A DNA stretch of 64,000 nucleotides from Saprospirales bacterium (GCA_002698985.1 PAAY01000006.1:25323-89322); one strand, 5' to 3'. Counted from the stretch's first letter, positions 28,204-37,513 are shown. Notes: generated from the letters alone by a model not told the origin. Translations and numbers: made by a program.

Positions 28204-28968
28204 ATGGCCATTGTGACGCTGACGACAGATTTCGGGAAAAGCGACTACTACGCCGCCCTCATCAAAGGGGCGCTGTTGAGCCGCACACCGGCTGTCCAGT
28301 TGGTGGACATCACTCACAACCTTCCGCCTTTCGACATCGTGCAAGGTGCTTTTGTGCTCGGCAATACTTTCCGGTCATTTCCCGAAGGAAGCATTCACCT
28401 GCTCAGCGTGAACAACTACGACGGCAACCTGGCTTTCATCGCCCTGGAGCGGGAAGGCCACTACTTCGTAGGCCCCGACAATGGCGTATTTTCTTTGATC
28501 TTCGGCAATATGGGTGAGCAGGTTTATCGGCTGCCTTACGATGCCGGTGATCCATTCCCCATGAAAACAGTTTGTTGCCATGCGGTGGACCACATCGTGT
28601 CTGGCAAGCCCCTGAACGAAATCGGATTGCCGGCAGGCGATGTGGAGCAGCGCATTGCACTGCAACCCGTCATCAGCCAGTCGCAAATCAGGGGCATCGT
28701 CATTCACGTGGACCAATACGAGAACGCCATTACCAATATTGGAAAGGAGCTTTTTGAAAAGGTTGGCAAAGGAAGGGACTTTTCAATTTTGTTCAAGCGG
28801 AACGATCCCATCCAGCAAATTCACAGCATCTATCACGAAGTGCCGGTAGGCGAGCCCCTGGCCTTTTTCAATTCGTCCGGCTTCCTGGAAATAGCCATCA
28901 ACATGGGCAAAGCCAGCAGCCTGCTCGGCCTCCAGATCGACGACATGGTGCAAGTAAATTTTCATTGA
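28204..28968 (+). CDS. SAM hydroxide adenosyltransferase (DUF62 / chlorinase-fluorinase superfamily)
   Basis: 254 residues from the ATG at 28204; the longer in-frame start at 28165 adds 13 residues unlike the family. The start MAIVTLTTDFG carries the conserved Asp-Phe-Gly, and FVGPDNGVFS, HGVDH-equivalent CCHAVDHI and HVDQYENAITNI complete the pattern. Family members split S-adenosylmethionine with water-derived hydroxide into adenosine and methionine. Halogenase activity is unlikely without the special halide-loop residues, which I cannot confirm. Cytoplasmic; divergent from phoH. Confidence 0.88.
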   Translation: MAIVTLTTDFGKSDYYAALIKGALLSRTPAVQLVDITHNLPPFDIVQGAFVLGNTFRSFPEGSIHLLSVNNYDGNLAFIALEREGHYFVGPDNGVFSLIFGNMGEQVYRLPYDAGDPFPMKTVCCHAVDHIVSGKPLNEIGLPAGDVEQRIALQPVISQSQIRGIVIHVDQYENAITNIGKELFEKVGKGRDFSILFKRNDPIQQIHSIYHEVPVGEPLAFFNSSGFLEIAINMGKASSLLGLQIDDMVQVNFH

Positions 28969-29141
28969 CAAACAGCGCCCAGCCTGTTACTTTTGAAACC
29001 CGATGCGTTCAACTTAACCAGACGTGGTGGGTTAATTGATTTTGGAACTTGCTTTGCAAGCATTGGAATACCTGCCCACACATTTTCACCTGAAACATTA
29101 CGGAACAATCAACCTTTGGTAAACTGCCAACAAACCCTGCT

Positions 29142-29291
29142 ATGAACATCAAGTCACGGTTCAAAAAACTTTACGCCAAGCACCGGAAGAAAGCCATCAT
29201 CATCTTCCTGGTGTACTTCGTTACGAAATGGACCCTGACGTTCATCTTCGGAGCGAAGATCCTTACCGCATTCAAGAATATCATCGATTGA
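29142..29291 (+). CDS. Small single-helix membrane protein, 49 residues
   Basis: The ATG at 29142 opens a 49-codon frame: a strongly basic N-terminus (MNIKSRFKKLYAKHRKK), a hydrophobic helix (AIIIFLVYFVTKWTLTFIFG) and a short tail KILTAFKNIID, ending in TGA. The positive-inside layout of a small membrane protein and the clean frame support a real gene. I do not know its function. It lies alone between the SAM hydrolase gene and the MFS gene, 82 bp before the latter. Confidence 0.65.
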   Translation: MNIKSRFKKLYAKHRKKAIIIFLVYFVTKWTLTFIFGAKILTAFKNIID

Positions 29292-29327
29292 CAGCGGCCG
29301 CTGTACGTCTTCCATCCAAATCCATCC

Positions 29328-29335
29328 TACATTTG
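29328..29335 (+). promoter_or_regulatory. Possible -7 box (TACATTTG) for the MFS gene
   Basis: TAnnTTTG match predicting a leader of about 31 nt before the ATG at 29373. If used, the MFS gene is transcribed independently of the small gene upstream. Confidence 0.4.
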
Positions 29336-29372
29336 GGCCTTCATCGAATGACCCTCATTCTACGAAGGCCAC

Positions 29373-30599
29373 ATGACAAAAAGCACCAAAGGCTCCCTCC
29401 TTCCGATTTTCGTCACCGTCTTCCTCGACATGCTCGGCATCGGCATCATCATCCCGGTGATTCCGGCGCTGTTCTTTGAGGCTGACAGCAGCTTTTTCGA
29501 TCCCACCATCAGCAGGGACTTCAGGTCTATCACTTACGGTCTGCTCATCGGAGCTTTTCCGTTCATGCAGTTTTTTGGGGCTCCCATCCTCGGCGCACTG
29601 TCCGACCGTTTCGGCCGCAAGCCTATGATCATGGTTTCCTTGACGGGTACCATGATCGGCTATCTGTTGTTTGCACTGGCTGTGGCATTGCAGAACCTTC
29701 CGTTGTTGTTTTTGAGCCGGATGCTGCCGGGCTTTTTTGGCGGCAACATCTCCATCGTTTATGCCGCCATCGCAGATGTGAGCGATGAGCAGAGCCGACC
29801 TAAAAACTTTGGATTGGTGGGCATGTCTTTTGGGCTGGGATTCATACTGGGACCCAGCCTGGGCGGTGTGCTGGCCGACGACAGTGTTGTGAGTTGGTTC
29901 GGCCCGGAGACGCCTTTCCTGTTTACAGCCGCCCTTACCTTGCTCAATATCGGCCTGGTATGGCGCTGGTTCCGTGAAACCATCGAGGCAAGACGCCAAA
30001 CCCCGCTCAATCCCTTTCAGGGCTTCCGCAACATCGCCAAATCCTTTTCAGAACCCCGGCTGCGCACCATCTTTTCCGTGGTGCTGCTGCTGTCGCTGGG
30101 CTTCAGTTTTTTCACCCAGTTTTTCTCCGTCCTGCTCATCGAAAAGTTCTCTTATTCGGAAAAAGACATTGGTTTTCTTTTTGCCTGGATCGGCCTTTGG
30201 CTGGTCATCACCCAGGGTGTTTTCGTGCGGCGGCTGAGCAAAATCGCTGCTCCCAAAAAGATTTTGAGCTTTTCAATTCTAGCACTGGGGCTGGCACTGC
30301 TGTCATTGCTGTTGCCTGACGAGTCATTTTGGTTTTTTCTCCTCAACCCTTTCGTTGCCATTGCCCAGGGCATCACCTCGCCCAATCTCACCACGGTGGT
30401 TTCCGTACAGGCCGGCGCTGAATACCAGGGCGAAGTGCTCGGCATCAACCAGAGTATGCTCTCTTTGGGGCAGATCGTTCCTCCGCTCATCGCCGGTTAT
30501 CTCAACACCATTTCCGGCAGCCTGCCAATTCTGGCCGCAGGACTCATCGTGCTGGCGGGCTGGTTGGTGTATGTGTTTGTGTTCAGGAAAACGGCCTGA
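29373..30599 (+). CDS. MFS transporter, TetA-like drug/proton antiporter group
   Basis: 408 residues with twelve expected membrane helices. MFS motif A is GALSDRFGRKP between helices 2 and 3, helix 1 has FLDMLGIGIIIPVIPAL, and helix 5 has the antiporter-type GFILGPSLGG. The pattern fits the tetracycline/multidrug exporter branch (DHA1). Substrate is unknown, and resistance cannot be inferred from sequence alone. Two small genes of unknown function follow. Confidence 0.88.
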   Translation: MTKSTKGSLLPIFVTVFLDMLGIGIIIPVIPALFFEADSSFFDPTISRDFRSITYGLLIGAFPFMQFFGAPILGALSDRFGRKPMIMVSLTGTMIGYLLFALAVALQNLPLLFLSRMLPGFFGGNISIVYAAIADVSDEQSRPKNFGLVGMSFGLGFILGPSLGGVLADDSVVSWFGPETPFLFTAALTLLNIGLVWRWFRETIEARRQTPLNPFQGFRNIAKSFSEPRLRTIFSVVLLLSLGFSFFTQFFSVLLIEKFSYSEKDIGFLFAWIGLWLVITQGVFVRRLSKIAAPKKILSFSILALGLALLSLLLPDESFWFFLLNPFVAIAQGITSPNLTTVVSVQAGAEYQGEVLGINQSMLSLGQIVPPLIAGYLNTISGSLPILAAGLIVLAGWLVYVFVFRKTA

Positions 30600-30656
30600 A
30601 AAGCGCTTCGGGTTTTTCGAGGAAATTAAATATTACAATTATCAACAATATTGAAT

Positions 30657-30664
30657 TACATTTG
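30657..30664 (+). promoter_or_regulatory. Possible -7 box (TACATTTG) that bears on the start of the next gene
   Basis: TAnnTTTG match 11 bp before the ATG at 30676. If active, transcription starts about 30671, leaving almost no leader for that ATG and about 40 nt for the ATG at 30712. Confidence 0.4.
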
Positions 30665-30711
30665 GGGTTCGAACCATGAATCCTCGACCAAAACTTCCTG
30701 TTAGTAATCCA

Positions 30712-31053
30712 ATGGCAGCCCAACCCGATTCCGAAAACAAACCGGTGCACTATGTGGACTTTGACCTTCTGGAGAACGTCAAGCTCCGCATCAGCCTCAA
30801 ATTGTTGCTGGCCATTGCCGGCACCATTGTAGCAGTAACCACCACCACCGTCATCGGGTACAACAACATCAAAAAGGATCTCGGGCAGATTGACGATCAG
30901 GTGAAAGGCATCCGGGATGACTTCAAAGAAGTGGCCGAAGAGAACAAAAAGGCCATTGAAACCTTAGAGATAACGGATGAAGCATTAACACGGGAATTGG
31001 AAGAACTCAAAAAACGGGTGGAAGTTTTGGAAGAAAAAGTTCAGGAAAAATGA
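30712..31053 (+). CDS. Hypothetical membrane-anchored coiled-coil protein
   Basis: I do not recognise it. From the ATG at 30712 it has 113 residues: a polar start, VHYVDFDLLENVKLRISLK, one membrane helix (LLLAIAGTIVAVTTTTVIGY) and a heptad-rich C-terminal helix (LTRELEELKKRVEVLEEKV). The alternative ATG at 30676 adds 12 residues; the position of a possible -7 box favours 30712. Its TGA overlaps the next ATG (ATGA), so the two are translationally coupled and probably form one complex at the membrane (inference). Confidence 0.7.
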   Translation: MAAQPDSENKPVHYVDFDLLENVKLRISLKLLLAIAGTIVAVTTTTVIGYNNIKKDLGQIDDQVKGIRDDFKEVAEENKKAIETLEITDEALTRELEELKKRVEVLEEKVQEK

Positions 31054-31343
31054 AACTGACCTCGCAAGGCATCGGAAATACCAACCTCCTGCTGGCCATC
31101 AACCTGGTGGCCTTCGTGGTGCTACTCAATGTGCTGTTGTTCCTGCTTCAAAGCGATACGAACCGGCTCAGCTCCAACCTTTCAGCGTTGAGCTCAGAGG
31201 TGAACCAGGAAACCGCCAAAGCCGTTTTGACGACGGAAAAAACCGATGTGAACACTGTTGAAGGCGTATATTTCCTGGCCAGTTCGGCCATGCTGCCCTT
31301 GCAACCGGGCGTTCTGATCAGCCTCCTCACTTTCCGGCAATAG
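31050..31343 (+). CDS. Hypothetical small membrane protein coupled to the preceding gene
   Basis: 97 residues, not recognised. An N-terminal membrane helix (LLLAINLVAFVVLLNVLLFLL) is followed by a polar helix (LSSNLSALSSEVNQETAKAV) likely to be a short coiled coil, then a moderately hydrophobic tail (VYFLASSAMLPLQPGVLISLL). It starts inside the stop of the previous gene through a 4-bp ATGA overlap. The topology resembles its neighbour, which suggests a hetero-oligomer, but nothing in the sequence gives a function. Confidence 0.7.
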   Translation: MKLTSQGIGNTNLLLAINLVAFVVLLNVLLFLLQSDTNRLSSNLSALSSEVNQETAKAVLTTEKTDVNTVEGVYFLASSAMLPLQPGVLISLLTFRQ

Positions 31344-31348
31344 CCATC

Positions 31349-32020
31349 CTACCCTACCCCGTTTTTCAGTTCCAACACCTTTTTGGCCAGCGCTTCCTCT
31401 GTTGGCGATTCCGCAACGATCACACCGCCAATTCCCAGTTCTTTCAAAGCCCCAGCCGTGGTGTTGCCGATGGCGATGACTTTCTGAAAACCGTATTTCT
31501 TGTTCTTCGAGAAATAAGCCCGGGCATTCAAGGGGCTGGTAAAAACCAGTACCTCGCAGGTGGGTATTTCAACCTCGTTGAGAGGCGTGTTTTTGTAAAC
31601 GATCACATCGATGGGGGTGATCTTCCCATCCAGCAGTTTCCGGATGGACTGCCGGCTGTCTTCCGCCCTGACGAATGCCACTTTTTGTCCCCGGGCCAGG
31701 GCCAGAAAATTCACAGCCGTTTGGATGGGGTCGCCGTCACCGGCAAATTGCACATGAGCGTACTTCGACAACTCGGCAGCGGTGCCGGGGCCCAGAGCCG
31801 CCATGCGGTAGTTATCCACTTTGTGCGCCGGAATTTGCCGGAAGAAAAATTGAACCCCCGTTTTGCTGTAAAAAAACAGCCAATTCGCCTCCGGCAACTT
31901 TTCAACTGCAACGGGTTCGAATTTGATGAGCTTCTGGTCGTGGATTCTGATGCCATTGATGGTAAGCAGCTTGCGAAAGATGCTATCAGGAGGTAGGGTT
32001 CTGGATATGAATACCGTCAT
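31349..32020 (-). CDS. hemD: Uroporphyrinogen-III synthase
   Basis: 223 residues with the two-domain HemD pattern; sequence conservation in this family is low. Landmarks are the early VFISRTLPPDS, NWLFFYSKTGVQFFF, ALGPGTAAEL, FVRAEDSR, the central VVYKNTP-like IVYKNTPLNE, LVFTSPLNARAYF and IAIGNTTAGALKELG. It cyclises hydroxymethylbilane to uroporphyrinogen III in haem and sirohaem synthesis. Other hem genes are not nearby. The divergent CocE hydrolase starts only 46 bp away, so promoters must overlap. Confidence 0.85.
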   Translation of the reverse strand: MTVFISRTLPPDSIFRKLLTINGIRIHDQKLIKFEPVAVEKLPEANWLFFYSKTGVQFFFRQIPAHKVDNYRMAALGPGTAAELSKYAHVQFAGDGDPIQTAVNFLALARGQKVAFVRAEDSRQSIRKLLDGKITPIDVIVYKNTPLNEVEIPTCEVLVFTSPLNARAYFSKNKKYGFQKVIAIGNTTAGALKELGIGGVIVAESPTEEALAKKVLELKNGVG

Positions 32021-32025
32021 TGCTT

Positions 32026-32033
32026 TAACTTTG
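32026..32033 (+). promoter_or_regulatory. Possible -7 box (TAACTTTG) for the CocE/NonD hydrolase gene
   Basis: TAnnTTTG match 33 bp before the ATG, in the 46-bp gap between hemD and the hydrolase gene. The predicted leader is about 27 nt. Confidence 0.4.
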
Positions 32034-32066
32034 GTTGCTGCTTTTTCACTTCAAATGACACCATAA

Positions 32067-34007
32067 ATGACCACCAAATTTACTCCCTTTATCCCAAGCC
32101 GGAAGATTAAGCCCTTCGTTGGCATCCTGTTGTTGCTGGTGCTTTTTCCTTTCGCTGGCGCAATGGGGCAGGTACTTCAACCCCAAAGCATCGACATTCC
32201 GATGAGCGACGGAAAGACCCTGGCCGCCGACCTTTACCTGCCGTCGCAATCAGGCAGCTACCCCGTTGTGCTCATTCAGACCCCCTACAATAAAAACCTC
32301 TTCCAGTTGGGCCTGCCGCTGGGTGTGGGGCAGGATATCGAGAACAGCCCCTACGCCTTCGTTGTGCTCGACTGGCGCTGCTTTTACGGATCGCTGGCAG
32401 CCTGCACCCTAAACCCCGACCGCGGCCAGGACGGCTACGAGGCTGTGGAATGGATAGCCGCCCAGCCCTGGTGCAACGGCAAGGTGGTAACCTGGGGCCC
32501 CTCGGCCCTGGGCAACATCCAGTTTCAGACAGCCCGCAAACAACCACCCCACCTGGTGTGTGCTGTACCCATCGTGGCCTCACCACATACGCACTATCAC
32601 CAGTATTACCCCGGGGGCGCCTTGCGGACCGAATACATGGAAACACTCAATTTCCTCTTCGGGAATTCCAGTTTCAACCCCGTGGTCAACAATCCCATTT
32701 ACAACTTCATCTGGATTGCTTCGGAAAACCTGAGCATGTACCCCGACGAGATAGCTGTGCCCATGCTGCTCATCGGCGGCTGGTTCGACCACAACACCGA
32801 TGATGTGATCACCATGTTCGACACCCTTCGGGCCTTGTCACCTGTCGCTTCGCAACACCGGCTGCTCATGGGGTCCTGGACACACAGCGGCGCCTCCGGA
32901 AGCCCTGCCCAGCAGGGTGAGCTGAGTTTTCCTGAAGCCGCCGGATGGTCGGTCAGCGTGGCCAATCAGTTTCTTGCCTACCACCTGCTGGGAGATGACA
33001 ACGGCTGGGACCAGTCGGCCCCGGTGCAGTATTTCCAGATGGGAGAAAATACCTGGGCGAGCACCGAAAGCTACCCGCCGGCGGCTGACGATTTCAAAGA
33101 ATACTTTCTGTATGAAAACCTGGAAATGGGAACTGCGCTGTCGGTCAACCCTTCTGCAGCAAAGGACCTGATCTACGACCCGGAGAACCCTTCGCCCACC
33201 ATCGGTGGCAAAACGCTCAGTCCACTTCTGTTGCAAGGACCCTACGACCAGGCAGAAGTGGAGAGCCGCAGCGATGCCCTGGTGTTTACCAGTCCGGAAT
33301 TGACGGAGCCCCTTCGGGTAAATGGTAAAATCGAAACCACGCTGTACGTGAGTTCTGACCGTTTGGACACCGATTTCGCACTGCGCCTGACGGACGTTTA
33401 CCCTGACGGGCGGAGCATCCTGCTCGGTGAGGCCATCCAGCGCATGCGTTTCCGGAACGGCTACACCTTTTCTGACACAGCCTCCATGATGCCGGGTGAG
33501 GTGTATGAAATAAAAATGAAGTTTGAGAACCTGTCGCACAGTTTTATGCCCGGGCACAAAGTGCGGCTCATCGTGACCTCCTCCAACTACCCCCGCTACA
33601 ACCGCAACATGAACACCGGCGCCGAAATGTACCCCAATGGCAACATCGACACCCTGGTGAATCCATTGGTGGCGCACAACAAGCTGATGGTGGAAGGCCT
33701 TTACCCATCGAAAATCACCATGCCGCTATCCATGACAACCGCAACGGTTGAAACCCTGAAAGCGGCACAGCTGGACTTGTACCCAAACCCAGCGAAAGAC
33801 CAGGTTTTCATCCGCAATTTGCCGGCAGGCGGCACTGTTGAAGTCATTGACCTTCAGGGGAAAGTACTTCTTAGCAAAGTGGTGACCAATGGAGATCAGC
33901 CATTGGATGTCAGCACCCTGGAAACCGGCCTGTACCAGGTCCGCTTTTTACCCGAAGGGAGACATACTGACAAAAGTTATGCAGGTAAATTGTCAGTGTT
34001 GAGGTGA
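32067..34007 (+). CDS. Secreted CocE/NonD family hydrolase (X-Pro peptidase S15 fold) with T9SS sorting domain
   Basis: 646 residues: signal peptide (about 1-34), alpha/beta hydrolase with nucleophile Ser146 (VTWGPSALGN), acid Asp in LLIGGWFDHNTDD and base His in GSWTHSG, then the C-terminal jelly-roll domain typical of X-Pro dipeptidyl peptidase/CocE (about 380-560), and a T9SS type A sorting domain from AAQLDLYPNPAKDQVFI. CocE-type enzymes hydrolyse esters, amides or glutaryl-beta-lactams and S15 enzymes remove X-Pro dipeptides; which applies here is open. Secreted to the cell surface via T9SS. Confidence 0.9.
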   Translation: MTTKFTPFIPSRKIKPFVGILLLLVLFPFAGAMGQVLQPQSIDIPMSDGKTLAADLYLPSQSGSYPVVLIQTPYNKNLFQLGLPLGVGQDIENSPYAFVVLDWRCFYGSLAACTLNPDRGQDGYEAVEWIAAQPWCNGKVVTWGPSALGNIQFQTARKQPPHLVCAVPIVASPHTHYHQYYPGGALRTEYMETLNFLFGNSSFNPVVNNPIYNFIWIASENLSMYPDEIAVPMLLIGGWFDHNTDDVITMFDTLRALSPVASQHRLLMGSWTHSGASGSPAQQGELSFPEAAGWSVSVANQFLAYHLLGDDNGWDQSAPVQYFQMGENTWASTESYPPAADDFKEYFLYENLEMGTALSVNPSAAKDLIYDPENPSPTIGGKTLSPLLLQGPYDQAEVESRSDALVFTSPELTEPLRVNGKIETTLYVSSDRLDTDFALRLTDVYPDGRSILLGEAIQRMRFRNGYTFSDTASMMPGEVYEIKMKFENLSHSFMPGHKVRLIVTSSNYPRYNRNMNTGAEMYPNGNIDTLVNPLVAHNKLMVEGLYPSKITMPLSMTTATVETLKAAQLDLYPNPAKDQVFIRNLPAGGTVEVIDLQGKVLLSKVVTNGDQPLDVSTLETGLYQVRFLPEGRHTDKSYAGKLSVLR

Positions 34008-34187
34008 AAATTTGCTGAAAGACAATATTTTAACGGCTTCAAACCACAGACCGGGGATTGAAACAGGCGCAAGGCTGCACAACCATTTTTAACCCTGACA
34101 GACCTGCCTGATGGACCCAACCCTGACACCTTTCTCGCATTGGGTATGCCTGCGCCCCGCTTTCAGTTGCCCCAAATACCCAAGCTT

Positions 34188-35540
34188 ATGAACCAGCATG
34201 TCGTAGCCATTTTCGGAGGAGCAGTATCGGGGGCCGAGGCCGCCCACCAGCTCACACAGCAAAATATCCGTTGCATTGTTTTCGAGCAAAACCTTCTTCC
34301 CTACGGAAAGATCGAGGACGGTTTGCCCAAATGGCACGCAAAACTCCGGGACAAGGAAGAAGCCAACATCGATGAAAAACTCAGCCACCCGCTGGTCACT
34401 TTCGTGCCGGGCGTTAAGCTGGGTCGTGACCTGGATTTTGAAGACGTGGTTCAGAACTGGGGCTTTTCGGCCATCTTTCTGGCCACCGGTGCCTGGCGAG
34501 ACCGCCCACTGGCCATCCCCGGAATTGATGATTACATCGGCAAGGGCTTCTATTACCAAAACCCTTTCATCTATTGGTACAACCACAAACACGAACCCGA
34601 CTACAAAGGCGAGCAATGTGAAGTGGCAGATGGAGCGCTCATCATCGGCGGCGGGCTGGCCAGCATCGATGTGGCCAAAGCCATCATGATGGAACTGGTG
34701 GAGAAAAAACTGGCCGAACGCGGAATCGAAGTAAATATGTTCGACCTCGAAAGGGGCATTTCAAAAGTGCTCGAAAGCCACAAGCTCACACTCGACGACC
34801 TGGGTCTGAAAGGCTGCACCATCGTTTACCGAAGGAGAATAAAAGACATGCCCCTGTACCCGGGGCCAACTGACACCCCTGAAGAACTGGCAAAAGCCCA
34901 AACGGTGCGGGAAAAAGTGCTCAACAACGCCGCAGAAAAATTTCTCTTCAAGGTGATACCCTGCCACGTACCGGTTGACAAAATCGTCGAAAATGGCCGC
35001 CTGGCAGGCCTGGTACTCCGCGAGACGAAAATCGAGGACGGCCGTGTCATCGAGCTTCCTGGCACCGAAAAAGAAGTGCGCACACCGCTGGTCATTTCCT
35101 CCATAGGCAGCATTCCGGAGCCCATCCCCGGCATTCCCATGCGCGGGCAGGTTTTCGATGTGGAAGAAGGTGAATGTTGCAAGTTGAAAGGCTTCACAAA
35201 TGTCTTCGCCCTCGGCAATGCCGTCACCGGAAGGGGCAACATCAAAGAGAGCATGGCACATGGCCGCACCGTGGCACAGACCATCGCCATGAATTACCTC
35301 ATCGATCCCGAGGGCAATGTCAACGAGGCCTTCCGCAACAAAGAAGCTCGCGTGGACAATGTTATGAACGACCTCCAGGCCAGCCTGAACGGCATCAAAC
35401 CTCCCGATGAGAACCAGCTCACCGCCATCATGCAGCGAGTGAAATTGTTGCAAAGCAAAGTGGGCTACGACGGCAACTACAAAGCCTGGATAGAAAAACA
35501 CAAGCCCGTCAGGCTGGAGGAGTTGGTGGGGCATCAGTAA
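34188..35540 (+). CDS. FAD-dependent oxidoreductase (GltD / ferredoxin reductase-like)
   Basis: 450 residues from the ATG at 34188. The FAD fold reads HVVAIFGGAVSGAEAAHQL, a variant of GxGxxG, with the second nucleotide fold at GALIIGGGLASIDVAKAI and the closing FAD motif NVFALGNAVTGRGNIKES. It resembles the small-subunit flavoproteins of glutamate synthase and adrenodoxin-reductase relatives, which pass electrons between NAD(P)H and a partner; no partner is adjacent. Upstream in-frame TTG 34140 and ATG 34146 would add residues unlike the family, so the later ATG is preferred. Cytoplasmic. Confidence 0.8.
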   Translation: MNQHVVAIFGGAVSGAEAAHQLTQQNIRCIVFEQNLLPYGKIEDGLPKWHAKLRDKEEANIDEKLSHPLVTFVPGVKLGRDLDFEDVVQNWGFSAIFLATGAWRDRPLAIPGIDDYIGKGFYYQNPFIYWYNHKHEPDYKGEQCEVADGALIIGGGLASIDVAKAIMMELVEKKLAERGIEVNMFDLERGISKVLESHKLTLDDLGLKGCTIVYRRRIKDMPLYPGPTDTPEELAKAQTVREKVLNNAAEKFLFKVIPCHVPVDKIVENGRLAGLVLRETKIEDGRVIELPGTEKEVRTPLVISSIGSIPEPIPGIPMRGQVFDVEEGECCKLKGFTNVFALGNAVTGRGNIKESMAHGRTVAQTIAMNYLIDPEGNVNEAFRNKEARVDNVMNDLQASLNGIKPPDENQLTAIMQRVKLLQSKVGYDGNYKAWIEKHKPVRLEELVGHQ

Positions 35541-35593
35541 CAGCGATCTAGTACCAGCGATCTCTAATCGCTGCTTCGATCTGGAGAGCGACT

Positions 35594-37489
35594 TTACTTC
35601 AGCCTTTCCGCTTTTTCCAGGTAGGGTTTTCCCAGTTCGGGCTGGCCGTTGTCACGGTAGGCGGAGCCGAGGTACTTGTTGATGACCGGATCGTCGGGGG
35701 CGTATTGCAGCGCCTGGGAGAACCACTTGATGGCTTCGGGGAAATTTTTCTCCATGGCATAAACTGCGCCCAGGTTGCGGAGTGCATCCACCATCCTGGG
35801 GTCGTATTTGACCGCATTCTGATAACACTCTTTGGCTTTGGCCAGGTCTCCCCTTTCAAAGTAGATGATGCCCATGTTGCTGTACACCAATGGAAAGTTG
35901 GGTTTGTATTTCAGCGCCTGCTGATAGTATTCGAGGGCTTTCTCTTTGTTGCCCTGACGGTACATGGCCAGGCCCAGTTGGCCGTAGGCATCGTGGTAAG
36001 AAGGGTAAATTTCAATGGCCTTCAGAAAATGCTCGTTGGCGCGCTGGTACCATGCCTTTTGCTGCTCCGGATCTTTTTCATCCAGCCCTTTTTGCACGAT
36101 TTCGATTCCGTAGTGAAAATTCAGTTTGGCCGATTTGGGAGCCTTGCGGATGTCTGCATCGTAGAGGGTGTAACTGTCCTTCCAGTCCAGGTTCCGGGTG
36201 AAGGTCTTGAGCGAATACACCGCCAGGAGCAGTGCCGCCAGCATCCACAGGCTTTTTGGCTTGAACAACTCCCCCAAGGATTGTACGGGGGCGCTTTTTA
36301 TCCGAAGGTTGAAAAGATAGGCAAAGCCGAGCGCCAGAGCCAGGGCAAAGGCCGGAGAGGAGGAATACAAAAACCGGTCGCCATACGAAGAGCCGATGGT
36401 GATGATAAAGTTTGAGAAAATGGAAAAATTGATTGCGAAGAAAAGAATGGCAAAAGCCCAAAGGCTGCGCTTCTTCAAACCTTTGATGGCCACAAAACCG
36501 AGGCCTGCCACCACCGCTACCGTCAGCAGCACCCGCCAGTCGCCCCAGCCGGTGAGGGGGATTTGGTTGTAGCCCCAGTCGTGGCTCAGCGGATGGGGGA
36601 TGAGCAAGGTTTGCAGGTACTTGCCCACCAGCAAGAATGCGCTGGCCATGTAGGTAGAAGTATCTTTGGCTGCCACCAGAAAATTGTCCAAAACCGAGGG
36701 GCCGCCGGGGTCCAGTAGATCGCCGATGACTGCTTTGCGGACGAGGATGAAAAACAGGGCTGCAGCGGCGTACATGCCTGTGGTGCGGAGGATTTTTCCG
36801 GTTTTGGCTTTTGCGAAGAAGAACAGCGCCAGCGGCACGATGGCTACAAAGGTTACCGCATTTTCTTTCGAAAACAGGGCCACCAGGTAAAAAACCATCG
36901 CCAAAACAAGGTGCTTCGCTTTGGCTTTTTCCAGCCAGTTCCACAATGCGTAGAGCGACAGCATCGAAAAGAGCAGCATCAGTATTTCGTCGCGGCTCTT
37001 GATGTTGGCCACCACCTCCACATGCACCGGATGGGCAAGGAAAAAAGCCGTTGCCAAGACCGGAATGGCCAGGTGGTAGCCTTTGAGCCAGCGTGCAAAA
37101 AGCAGCAGCATGACCGCTCCGCTAAGTCCGTAAAGGAGGATGTTGATGAGGTGCGAGAGCCAGGGCTGGTCAGGAGCCAGCTCCCACTCGATGGCGAATA
37201 GGGTCATCGGAATGGGGCGGTAGAGTTCGCCGGGGCTGTTCCAGTAACCATAGCGGGCATGGGTTTTCCAGATGGTCGGAATGCCCTCGATGCCTTTTTT
37301 CGTCACAAAATTTTCTTTGATAACGGAAAAATCATCCAGCACATAATCGTGACCGAGGGTGTTGAGGTACAGCGTGATTCCGAAAATGGCCATGACCAAA
37401 GCCAGGGGCTTCAGCAATTGCATCGTGCTTTTTCGGGGTGCTGGCCTTTTAGAAATGTGCTGTTTGCGTTTTGCCTTTTTTCCTGCCAT
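35594..37489 (-). CDS. Multi-helix membrane protein with C-terminal TPR repeats (TMTC-like)
   Basis: 631 residues from the ATG at 37487-37489; the frame extends further but would enter the neighbouring gene. A basic N-tail (KKAKRKQHISKRPAPRK) precedes about ten membrane helices in a GT-C-type arrangement with an early HDYVLDDFSVI acidic loop. Three or four TPR units follow at the C-terminus (for example YPSYHDAYGQLGLAMYRQGN and YKPNFPLVYSNMGIIYFERG). It resembles eukaryotic TMTC O-mannosyltransferases and related bacterial proteins, so protein glycosylation is a reasonable inference. A CAAAGATA (-7) box lies 25 bp upstream. Confidence 0.82.
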   Translation of the reverse strand: MAGKKAKRKQHISKRPAPRKSTMQLLKPLALVMAIFGITLYLNTLGHDYVLDDFSVIKENFVTKKGIEGIPTIWKTHARYGYWNSPGELYRPIPMTLFAIEWELAPDQPWLSHLINILLYGLSGAVMLLLFARWLKGYHLAIPVLATAFFLAHPVHVEVVANIKSRDEILMLLFSMLSLYALWNWLEKAKAKHLVLAMVFYLVALFSKENAVTFVAIVPLALFFFAKAKTGKILRTTGMYAAAALFFILVRKAVIGDLLDPGGPSVLDNFLVAAKDTSTYMASAFLLVGKYLQTLLIPHPLSHDWGYNQIPLTGWGDWRVLLTVAVVAGLGFVAIKGLKKRSLWAFAILFFAINFSIFSNFIITIGSSYGDRFLYSSSPAFALALALGFAYLFNLRIKSAPVQSLGELFKPKSLWMLAALLLAVYSLKTFTRNLDWKDSYTLYDADIRKAPKSAKLNFHYGIEIVQKGLDEKDPEQQKAWYQRANEHFLKAIEIYPSYHDAYGQLGLAMYRQGNKEKALEYYQQALKYKPNFPLVYSNMGIIYFERGDLAKAKECYQNAVKYDPRMVDALRNLGAVYAMEKNFPEAIKWFSQALQYAPDDPVINKYLGSAYRDNGQPELGKPYLEKAERLK

Positions 37490-37513
37490 TTCGCTGTTGT
37501 TGCATGAAGGAGA

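Noticed and set aside
30664..30674. GGTTCGAACC resembling a tRNA T-arm
   Set aside because: No acceptor, D-arm or anticodon stem can be built around it, and it overlaps a promoter-like box and a start region.
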